Source of the DNA: Chryseobacterium gleum
GTDB lineage: Bacteria > Bacteroidota > Bacteroidia > Flavobacteriales_C > GCA-002722245
Reading direction: 5' to 3'
DNA: 20,894 nucleotides
Assembly: GCA_945903925.1 (NCBI GenBank)
Contig: CAMDPJ010000010.1
Location: 1 to 20,894, forward strand
In this document: one piece after another, positions 14,551 to 20,894 of the stretch
Numbering within the stretch: position 1 is the first letter of the stretch
How the letters are laid out: each line of letters begins with the position of its first letter
Made by a program: the position numbers and the translations under genes
Notes under the pieces: generated by a model
What the model saw: only the letters and a program-made list of their open reading frames with translations
Told to the model about the DNA's origin: nothing
The model's database searches: none

Positions 14551-15333
14551 ATGAAGACTTTTAGTAAAATATTTTTTTCGGTATCGTTAGCATTAAGTGC
14601 TTTTTCATGTGGAAATGATAGCGACGGACCAGCTTTAGAAGAAAAAGAATCAACGGTTAATGTTAGCGCTTACAAAGATGAGCAGGGTAACTTGCAATGG
14701 GTTCGTATTGATAATGGTGAGCAAATAGAAGTGCTTCCTTTGAGTGATTCTTTGGCCTTGCCGGATTCCTTAAAAAATGAAGGTGTTCTTTTAGAATTCA
14801 TAGGTAATTACTTTAAAGAGAAACAACCTTTTGTGGTGCAAGGTGATACCTTCTTTTACAAAACTATTTTGTACAAAAGTTTTGTGGTGAAAGGTGTTAC
14901 TAAGGTTGATGAAGATGCCTCTGTTTCGGCTTCTAGCGTTTTGCCGTTTTCGCAAATAGACACCACCAATTTCTTTCAGGCTTTTGCGGCTTATGTTCAA
15001 AATGGAAATATATATGAGATGATGAATTTTTACGATTCGGCTTATTATCAGCGCCGCTGTGTGCAAGCTTTGGCCAACGATACCGCTAAATGTATGAATG
15101 AGCAATATTGTGGTGAGTTTTTAAAAGGAAATGATGGCGCAGTTAAAAGAGGTTGCATGGATTACAATGATATTGAGTCGATAGAGTTTTTAGGTATCAC
15201 CACCGAAATGGATGAAAATATTGCCAATTATAAAATATCATCGGCCGATGGCAGAGTGATTAAAATGCGTATGTTCTACAAGAAAAGGACTAATGAAAAA
15301 AAGTTGACCTATGCTTTCTTTGGCTTGAATTAG
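14551..15333 (+). CDS. Putative lipoprotein of unknown function
   Basis: 260 residues with a lipoprotein signal MKTFSKIFFSVSLAL ending at A-F-S-C20, then an acidic linker. The mature part has five further cysteines in the C-terminal half (RRCVQAL, AKCMNEQYCGEF, RGCMDY), which suggests disulfides in the periplasm or on the surface. I recognise no domain. It follows truA by seven bases, the sort of spacing that implies one transcript, but no functional link to tRNA modification is evident. A T-rich hairpin (15372-15391) lies downstream. Confidence 0.78.
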   Translation: MKTFSKIFFSVSLALSAFSCGNDSDGPALEEKESTVNVSAYKDEQGNLQWVRIDNGEQIEVLPLSDSLALPDSLKNEGVLLEFIGNYFKEKQPFVVQGDTFFYKTILYKSFVVKGVTKVDEDASVSASSVLPFSQIDTTNFFQAFAAYVQNGNIYEMMNFYDSAYYQRRCVQALANDTAKCMNEQYCGEFLKGNDGAVKRGCMDYNDIESIEFLGITTEMDENIANYKISSADGRVIKMRMFYKKRTNEKKLTYAFFGLN

Positions 15334-15371
15334 CTTTGCATAATTAGATTTTCGATAATGGTGTTGTAAAG

Positions 15372-15391
15372 AATACCTTTTTTTAGGTATT
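15372..15391 (+). terminator. Hairpin after the truA-lipoprotein pair, possible terminator
   Basis: aatacct (15372-15378) pairs with aggtatt (15385-15391) around six T. The T run is in the loop rather than after the stem, so termination is uncertain. The 3' arm overlaps the -33 box of the next promoter. Confidence 0.35.
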
Positions 15392-15420
15392 GTCCCCTCC
15401 GAACCCTAGAGATATATTTG
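15388..15420 (+). promoter_or_regulatory. Bacteroidota-type promoter of the DUF4856-imelysin-HTTM-receptor operon
   Basis: TATTG (15388-15392), a 20-base spacer and TATATTTG (15413-15420) match the Bacteroidota consensus TTG...TAnnTTTG. Transcription would begin about 15426, giving a leader of nearly 90 bases before the first start codon at 15513. No clear Fur-like palindrome overlaps it. Confidence 0.6.
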
Positions 15421-15432
15421 TTGCGTAAAAAA

Positions 15433-15477
15433 AGGAAACCCTACAAAAAGTGCTCGAACACTAATCAAGAGTTTCCT
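15433..15477 (+). promoter_or_regulatory. Nested inverted repeat in the operon's 5' leader
   Basis: aggaaac (15433-15439) pairs with gtttcct (15471-15477). Inside, agtg (15449-15452) pairs with cact (15459-15462) around ctcgaa. The structure lies between the predicted transcription start and the first gene, so it may form in the RNA. It could be a leader regulatory element; the sequence does not show a known riboswitch. Confidence 0.4.
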
Positions 15478-15512
15478 ATCATTATTAATCGAACAATAAA
15501 AATACAATAAAA

Positions 15513-16676
15513 ATGCAAACATTAGTTTCAAAAACTCTAGCAAAAAGCGCAATACTCGCTTCTTTGTCGGTTGTGTTAATGTCTACTTCATGTAAAAAAG
15601 ATCCAACTGTGGAACCTGTTGTTGACGATAAACCAAGTTACAGCATTCCATCTACTTATGCTTTTAATGGTAGTGACGGACTTACTTCGGTGGATTATGC
15701 CGGACAAACAGATAGAATCAATCAGTTGGTGGAATTGAATAATAAATTGAAAACGGGTGATGCCGGACAGCTTCTTAGTGCACAAACTTTGAAAGATATG
15801 TTTGCCAATGTGGGCGGCAACGGTAGTGGTAATTTCACTTTCACTTCTACTCGTCAGTTAAAAGACAAATGTTTCTCTTCAGATGCTTCTATCTATGAAG
15901 CTATTTACGATTCGGCTGCTGTAGCTAGCGATAGCGGTGCTGTGTTTGCGGTTGCTGCCAATGGTAAAGCTGGTTTAGCTACAAGGAGTAATAACACTAC
16001 TATTTTAGTTGATAAGAACGGATTTGAATTCACCCAAAAAAATCAAAAAGGTTTGATGGGGGCTGTTTTCTTGTACCAAATCTTTAATGTCTATTTATCT
16101 GATGCTAAATTGGGCGATGCAGTAGACAATACCAATTTAGTTGCTGGAAAAAATTACACCGCCATGGAACACTATGCCGATGAAGCTTTTGGTTATTTTG
16201 GTGCGTCAATCGATTTTAAATCGAATTATACGGGAACAGGAACGCAAAGATATTGGGCAAGTTATAGTGCAGAATTGGATGGTGCTTTGGGGTGCAGCGA
16301 TAAAATCATGACCGCTTTTAGATCCATGCGTGCTGCCATCACCAACAAAGATATGGTGGTTAAAAATCAACAACGTGAAATTTTATATACAGAACTAGAA
16401 AAATTAGTGGCTGCTTGTATTATTCATTATGTAAATGAAGTGTCGGTTGAAACCAATCAAGGGAATATATTGCATGCTCTTTCTGAATTGTATGGCTTCA
16501 TGCAAGGCTTGAAATACAATACTGTGGAAAAAAGAAAAATCACCAATTCAGAGTTAACAGTGTTGTTTAATCATTTGGGCACCAATCTTTGGAATGTTAC
16601 TTCTAATCATTTAAATGCCATTAAAGATGATTTAGCTGCTCGTTACGGATTAACTGCTGTTAAAAATACATTGTAA
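15513..16676 (+). CDS. DUF4856 domain-containing lipoprotein
   Basis: 387 residues. The N-terminus MQTLVSKTLAKSAILASLS...MSTSC27KKD is a lipoprotein signal with an imperfect lipobox. The body matches what I know of DUF4856: a start PSTYAFNG, and later MEHYADEAFGYFGA, ELEKLVAACIIHYVNE and LSELYGFMQGLKYN. The family is mostly alpha-helical and is usually found beside imelysin-like genes, as here, where the imelysin gene starts three bases after this stop. It is predicted to be a periplasm-facing lipoprotein. Its biochemical role is unknown; operon context points to iron or iron-chelate uptake with the TonB-dependent receptor downstream. Confidence 0.86.
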   Translation: MQTLVSKTLAKSAILASLSVVLMSTSCKKDPTVEPVVDDKPSYSIPSTYAFNGSDGLTSVDYAGQTDRINQLVELNNKLKTGDAGQLLSAQTLKDMFANVGGNGSGNFTFTSTRQLKDKCFSSDASIYEAIYDSAAVASDSGAVFAVAANGKAGLATRSNNTTILVDKNGFEFTQKNQKGLMGAVFLYQIFNVYLSDAKLGDAVDNTNLVAGKNYTAMEHYADEAFGYFGASIDFKSNYTGTGTQRYWASYSAELDGALGCSDKIMTAFRSMRAAITNKDMVVKNQQREILYTELEKLVAACIIHYVNEVSVETNQGNILHALSELYGFMQGLKYNTVEKRKITNSELTVLFNHLGTNLWNVTSNHLNAIKDDLAARYGLTAVKNTL

Positions 16677-16679
16677 TAT

Positions 16680-17765
16680 ATGCGCGCTCTACTTGGGATA
16701 TTTATAGTTGCTTTATTTTCTTGCACCTCTTGCAAAGACAAAGATAAAGAGGCAGAAAAAGAGTTTGATCTAACAGGAATGCTCGCTAATGTTGGTGACA
16801 ACATTATAGTACCTTCTTATCAAAATTTTAAAAGCACTGTAGATATCCTAAGTGATGCTGCCGATACCTTCAACAAAAATCCAACTACGCCTAATTTGCT
16901 AAGTGTAAGAGTTGCTTTTAAAGATGCTTATATCAACTGGCAAAAGTGCGATGTTTTTGAATTCGGTCCGGCTATGGACAATGCCCTTCGTGCCAATTTC
17001 AATGTGTACCCAAGCGACACCTCAAAAATAACCACCAATGTTTCTTCGGGTTCTTTTAATATCGATGTGTTGAGAAATATCGATGCTAAAGGTTTTTCCG
17101 CTATCGACTTCTTACTGTATGGCGACAATCAAAGTGATGCGCACATCCTTTCTACCTTTACCACGCATACTCACGCGGCTAACAAAAAGCAATATTTATT
17201 GGCGCTCATAGCTGTTATTAAATCAAAAACAGATGCTACAGTAAGTGCTTGGGGAACATACATTACAACATTTAAAACTTCTTTAGGATACAGTGTAGGA
17301 AGCTCAGCAGGCCTTTTGGTAAACGCGATGAATACCTACTACGAAAGGTATCTTAGAGATGGTAAAGTGGGTATTCCTTTGGGTATTCGTTCGTTGGGTA
17401 TTGCCTTACCCCGTCAAACAGAAGCTTTTTATGGTGAGTTTTCTGCCGAATTGTTGAATGCTAGTTTACAGTCTTTTCAAAATTTGTATTTGGGTAAATA
17501 TGGTTCTACCAATGGTTTAGGTTTAGATGACCATTTAGTTGCTTACGATGGTGCTGCTATAGATGAGAATTTACGCAATTACTTGGCCGATGCAGTAACA
17601 GCTTGCAATGCGTTAAGTGATCCGTTGTCGCAACAAATCATTAACAATCAAACATCGGTAGAAGCCGTGTATTCTAAATTACAAAAAGTAATTATTCCGC
17701 TAAAAGTAGATATGCCTTCTAAATTGGGTATTCTCATTTCTTATCAAGACAACGACGGCGATTAA
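16680..17765 (+). CDS. Imelysin-like lipoprotein with degenerate GxHxxE motif
   Basis: 361 residues. The signal MRALLGIFIVALFSC(15)TSC(18)KDK offers two possible lipidated cysteines. The body is the all-helical imelysin (peptidase M75-like) fold: AFKDAYINWQKCDVFEFGP (79-97), KGFSAIDFLLYGD (137-149), LRDGKVGIPLGIRS and a closing helix. The motif GxHxxE, proposed as an iron-binding site in imelysins, reads G138-F-S140-A-I-D143, so both His and Glu are replaced, a variation seen in many Bacteroidota members. The protein is not expected to be a protease. It overlaps the HTTM gene by one base (TAATG). A role in capturing iron or an iron complex is inferred from family and context. Confidence 0.9.
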   Translation: MRALLGIFIVALFSCTSCKDKDKEAEKEFDLTGMLANVGDNIIVPSYQNFKSTVDILSDAADTFNKNPTTPNLLSVRVAFKDAYINWQKCDVFEFGPAMDNALRANFNVYPSDTSKITTNVSSGSFNIDVLRNIDAKGFSAIDFLLYGDNQSDAHILSTFTTHTHAANKKQYLLALIAVIKSKTDATVSAWGTYITTFKTSLGYSVGSSAGLLVNAMNTYYERYLRDGKVGIPLGIRSLGIALPRQTEAFYGEFSAELLNASLQSFQNLYLGKYGSTNGLGLDDHLVAYDGAAIDENLRNYLADAVTACNALSDPLSQQIINNQTSVEAVYSKLQKVIIPLKVDMPSKLGILISYQDNDGD

Positions 17766-19099
17766 TGAATAAGTTTCTCGCCTATATTCAAAAGCCTGTG
17801 CACATTGCGCCTTTGGCCATGTTTAGGGTTTTGTTTGGCGGAATGATGTTTTTTAGTATTCTTCGTTTTGCCAGCAAAGGATGGATTTACGATTTATATA
17901 TTAAGCCTTCTTATTTCTTTACCTACATGGGTTTTTCATGGGTTAAACCTTTGGGAGAATTCGGCATGTATGTGGTTTTTATCTCGCTGGCTTTAAGTTT
18001 TTTATTCGTGATGCTGGGCTATTTTTACCGCATTGCAAGTGTGAGTGCTTTTTTGCTGTTTACCTACGTGGAGCTTATCGACAAAAGCAACTACCTCAAT
18101 CATTATTACTTCATTAGTATTGTCTCTTTTTTGATGTGTTTTTTACCCGCACATCGCTATTTTTCTTTCGATGTGTGGCGCAAGCCATCGCTTAAAGTTT
18201 CGCATGTTCCGTTTTGGATGACGGCTGCTATAAAGCTGCAATTGGGCATGGTTTATTTTTTTACCGGAGTGGCAAAAATCAATCACGATTGGCTGTTTAA
18301 TGCTATGCCATTGCGCTTGTGGTTGCCGCCTAGGCAAGATATGCCTATCATTGGTACTTTATTTACTTATTCTTGGGTGGCGTATTTCTTTAGTTGGTTT
18401 GCTTGTATTTACGATTTAACTATTCCTTTCTTTTTGTGCTTCAAAAAAACCCGTACTTGGGCTTACGTTTTTGTGATTCTTTTTCATGTGCTAACAGGCA
18501 TGCTCTTTTATATTGGCATGTTTCCTTACATCATGATTGTTTCAACGCTCGTGTTTTTTAATGCCGATTTTCATCTTAAAATTATCGCTTGGTTCAATAA
18601 ATTGTTTCGTATTAACAACACAGAAATTTATCTTCCTTTAGAAGAAAGGCATTCGATTTCACGCAACTTTTTATTGCTCTTTTTTAGCATTCAAATTGTT
18701 TTGCCATTTCGCTATGCTGCTTATAGTGGTAATCTTTTTTGGCACGAAGAGGGTTACCGTTTTTCATGGCGCGTTATGCTAATGGAAAAAGGTGGTTACG
18801 CCATTTTTAAAGTGAAAGACGCAGACAGTGGTAGGAACTGGGAGGTACGCAATTACGATTTTCTTACGCCAGTGCAAGAAAAAATGATGAGTACGCAACC
18901 CGATATGATTTTACAGTTTGCTCACTTTTTAGCCGAAAAATACCACAAAAGCGGTATGCCTAACGTGGAGATAAAAGTAGAATGTTATGTAACTTTGAAC
19001 GGCTCGCCCAGCAGGCTTCTCATCAATCCCGCAGTTGATTTAACCAAGGTAAATGAGAGCTTCAAAAAAAGAGATTGGGTGCTGCCTTTTGAGGAATAA
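17765..19099 (+). CDS. HTTM domain (vitamin K-dependent gamma-carboxylase-like) membrane protein
   Basis: 444 residues. About eight hydrophobic segments between residues 15 and 325 form the HTTM core. Family-like motifs are ELIDKSNYLNHYYF (103-116), KLQLGMVYFFTGVAKINHDW (157-176) and, after the last helix, FWHEEGYRFSWRVMLMEK. Lys171 in GVAKINHDW sits where the human carboxylase has the proposed catalytic Lys218 (GVKKLDADW). A soluble tail of about 120 residues follows. Human relatives carboxylate Glu residues using vitamin K hydroquinone; what the bacterial members do is largely unknown. Start and stop codons overlap both neighbours by one base, so it is translationally coupled to imelysin and to the receptor. 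Confidence 0.88.
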   Translation: MNKFLAYIQKPVHIAPLAMFRVLFGGMMFFSILRFASKGWIYDLYIKPSYFFTYMGFSWVKPLGEFGMYVVFISLALSFLFVMLGYFYRIASVSAFLLFTYVELIDKSNYLNHYYFISIVSFLMCFLPAHRYFSFDVWRKPSLKVSHVPFWMTAAIKLQLGMVYFFTGVAKINHDWLFNAMPLRLWLPPRQDMPIIGTLFTYSWVAYFFSWFACIYDLTIPFFLCFKKTRTWAYVFVILFHVLTGMLFYIGMFPYIMIVSTLVFFNADFHLKIIAWFNKLFRINNTEIYLPLEERHSISRNFLLLFFSIQIVLPFRYAAYSGNLFWHEEGYRFSWRVMLMEKGGYAIFKVKDADSGRNWEVRNYDFLTPVQEKMMSTQPDMILQFAHFLAEKYHKSGMPNVEIKVECYVTLNGSPSRLLINPAVDLTKVNESFKKRDWVLPFEE

Positions 19100-20894
19100 T
19101 GAAAGTTTTAATATCGTATATTTTTTTTCTTTTTTGCTGCTTGCCCTTTTCTTCGTGGGCTTTTACTATCAGTGGTAAAGTTACTGCAGCAGCCGATAGC
19201 AATATTTTACAAGGTGCTCACATTGTGGTTGAAGAGACCAGCAATGCAGCTTATACCAACGCCAAAGGTGAGTATGTGCTGAGTGGTGTAAAAGCAGGTT
19301 CATATCACGTGCTGGCTATGTTTGAGGGCAAAGAAACGCAGCGTGTTGAACTAGTTGTGGTAGCTAAAGATGTGCGTGTGAATTTTGTGATGATTGAATT
19401 TTCTGCAGTGATGGAAACAGTGCAGGTGAATGCCAAAAAGAATAATTTCTCCATCGGTAAACTCAAAGAGGTAGAGGGTACTTCTATCTATTCGGGTAAA
19501 AAAACAGAGACGATTGATGTGAACAATACATCGGCGAATAAGGCTACCAATAATGCCCGACAGGTGTTTGCTAAAATTGCGGGCTTAAACATTTGGGAGA
19601 GCGATGGGGCAGGTATTCAGCTGAGTATCGGCGGTAGAGGATTGAATCCTAATCGTGTTTCTAATTTCAATACGCGCCAAAATGGCTACGACATCAGTGC
19701 CGACGCTTTGGGCTATCCAGAGAGTTATTACAGTCCGCCGACTGAAGCAGTAGAAAGGATTGAAATTGTGCGCGGCGCTGCGTCATTGCAATACGGAACT
19801 CAGTTTGGCGGCTTTCTTAATTTCAAATTAAAGAAAGGTGCCGAGAATAGAAAGTTCGAATTGGTATCCCGACAATCATTTGGTTCTTTTAATTTCTTCA
19901 ATTCTTTCAATAGTGTTGGTGGTACTTTGGCCAAAGGGAAATTGAATTATTATGTTTTTGCACAGCGCAAACAAGGTGATGGTTGGCGCCCCAATTCTCA
20001 GTTCCACGTAAATGCTGGTTATGCAGCAGTGCGCTATAAATTCAATGAAAAATTTAGTGTAGGTGCCGAGTATACTTTTATGGATTATTTGGCACATCAG
20101 CCTGGGGGATTAACCGATGCGATGTTCAATAAAAATCCGCTTCAATCTATTAGAGCCCGCAATTGGTTTGCCGTTAATTGGAATTTGGCGGCTCTTCATG
20201 CCGATTATAATTCTAGTAAAAACAGCCTTATTAATTTTCGCGCATTTGGCTTAATTGCTGGCAGAGATGCCTTGGGTATTTTAGATCAAATTACCCGCGC
20301 CGATGAAGGAGGGTACAGAAATTTATTGACTGATGATTTTAAGAATGTTGGTGCCGAACTCCGCTTTTTACAATATTATAAAACAGGTAAAACAGCATCT
20401 GTTTTTTTAATTGGTGGAAGATATTATCGCGGTTTAACATTGAGAAATCAGGGCTTGGGCGATTCTACTTCTGAAGCTAATTTCAAATACATTAATCCCA
20501 ACGAACCCGAAAATTCTAAATACAATTTCCCCAGTCAGAATGTCTCTTTCTTCGCCGAAAATATTTTTCGTGTAAACCATCGTTTGGCCATTACGCCGGG
20601 AGTTCGATTTGAGTTTATCGATACGCGATCTGATGGGTTTTACAATGTGGAGAATAAAAATTTGGCCGGACAAGTCATTTACAAAGCGCAGTTTCAAGAT
20701 AGTCGAGAAAGCAAAAGAAGTTTTGTATTGGGCGGTTTAGGTGCCAGTTATCAAGCTACAAAAAGTGCCGAGGCTTACGCCAATTTTTCTCAAAATTATC
20801 GTTCTATTAATTTCAACGATATGAGGGTGGTGAATCCTAATTTTCAAGTCGACCCTAATCTTAAAGACGAAACAGGTTATACCTTCGATGCGGG
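19099..20894 (+). CDS. FecA-like TonB-dependent receptor, 3'-truncated by the window
   Basis: 598 codons are visible and no stop is reached. The ATG at 19099 overlaps the HTTM stop. A Sec signal (MKVLISYIFFLFCCLPFSSWA) is followed by a carboxypeptidase-regulatory-like beta domain (about 22-105, ISGKV...ILQGAHIVVEE...YTNAKGEYVL), then the plug (about 134-250) with SIGGRGLNPNRVSNF, NGYDISADALGYPESYY, ERIEIVRGAASLQYGTQFGG, and the start of the beta-barrel (YYVFAQRKQGDGW and alternating strands). The plug resembles Fe(III)-dicitrate (FecA) type receptors annotated in Bacteroidota. It should import an iron chelate or similar ligand across the outer membrane with TonB/ExbBD energy. The exact ligand is unknown. 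Confidence 0.92.
   Translation, partial: MKVLISYIFFLFCCLPFSSWAFTISGKVTAAADSNILQGAHIVVEETSNAAYTNAKGEYVLSGVKAGSYHVLAMFEGKETQRVELVVVAKDVRVNFVMIEFSAVMETVQVNAKKNNFSIGKLKEVEGTSIYSGKKTETIDVNNTSANKATNNARQVFAKIAGLNIWESDGAGIQLSIGGRGLNPNRVSNFNTRQNGYDISADALGYPESYYSPPTEAVERIEIVRGAASLQYGTQFGGFLNFKLKKGAENRKFELVSRQSFGSFNFFNSFNSVGGTLAKGKLNYYVFAQRKQGDGWRPNSQFHVNAGYAAVRYKFNEKFSVGAEYTFMDYLAHQPGGLTDAMFNKNPLQSIRARNWFAVNWNLAALHADYNSSKNSLINFRAFGLIAGRDALGILDQITRADEGGYRNLLTDDFKNVGAELRFLQYYKTGKTASVFLIGGRYYRGLTLRNQGLGDSTSEANFKYINPNEPENSKYNFPSQNVSFFAENIFRVNHRLAITPGVRFEFIDTRSDGFYNVENKNLAGQVIYKAQFQDSRESKRSFVLGGLGASYQATKSAEAYANFSQNYRSINFNDMRVVNPNFQVDPNLKDETGYTFDA

Noticed and set aside
19876..20697. Leftward frames of 73 and 87 residues near the window end
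   Set aside because: They lie antisense to the open, clearly conserved TonB-dependent receptor frame.

Overview
The window reads as a chromosomal segment of a Bacteroidota bacterium with a type IX secretion system (T9SS). The pointers are a gliding-motility/T9SS type B C-terminal domain on the first gene, T9SS type A tails on a glycoside hydrolase and on a gene remnant, several lipoproteins with short lipoboxes, no Shine-Dalgarno-like sites at the starts, and two promoters that fit the Bacteroidota pattern TTG-N19/20-TAnnTTTG. I cannot place it below phylum. No tRNA, rRNA, CRISPR array, transposase or phage gene was seen.

Layout. (1) 2-3943 (+): the C-terminal 1313 residues of a giant Cys-rich, Ig-like repeat surface protein that starts before the window; three consecutive stretches repeat with an exact 483-bp period. 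(2) 4082-4960 (+): a lipoprotein of unknown function, ending at a bidirectional terminator shared with (3) a leftward block: a YciO-type threonylcarbamoyl-AMP synthase family protein (5025-5645), a small transaldolase (5721-6377), the orphaned T9SS tail of a lost secreted protein with its own terminator (6431-6572), a secreted GH8 glycanase (6790-8295) and a 45-residue lipoprotein-like peptide (8483-8620). (4) 8736-13192 (+): parE and parC, both topoisomerase IV subunits, 8 bp apart. (5) 13193-13796: a gene-free spacer with two 146-bp copies of a foldback element separated by a duplicated scrap of the parC 3' end. (6) 13797-15333 (+): truA and an unknown lipoprotein, probably cotranscribed. 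(7) 15513 to the window end (+): a tight four-gene operon of a DUF4856 lipoprotein, an imelysin-like lipoprotein, an HTTM (vitamin K-dependent gamma-carboxylase-like) membrane protein and a FecA-like TonB-dependent receptor. It sits behind a good Bacteroidota promoter and a structured leader, and it runs out of the window.

How the genes work together. The last operon is most simply an iron or iron-chelate acquisition locus: receptor in the outer membrane, two lipoproteins, and an inner-membrane HTTM protein whose role there is unclear. The GH8 enzyme and the first protein are both T9SS cargo. The rest (topoisomerase IV, TruA, transaldolase) is housekeeping.

Most worth a second look: the iron/HTTM operon with its degenerate imelysin motif and structured leader; the duplicated 146-bp element carrying a parC fragment; the orphan T9SS tail lying between two terminators; and a 22-bp-spaced direct repeat upstream of the GH8 gene.
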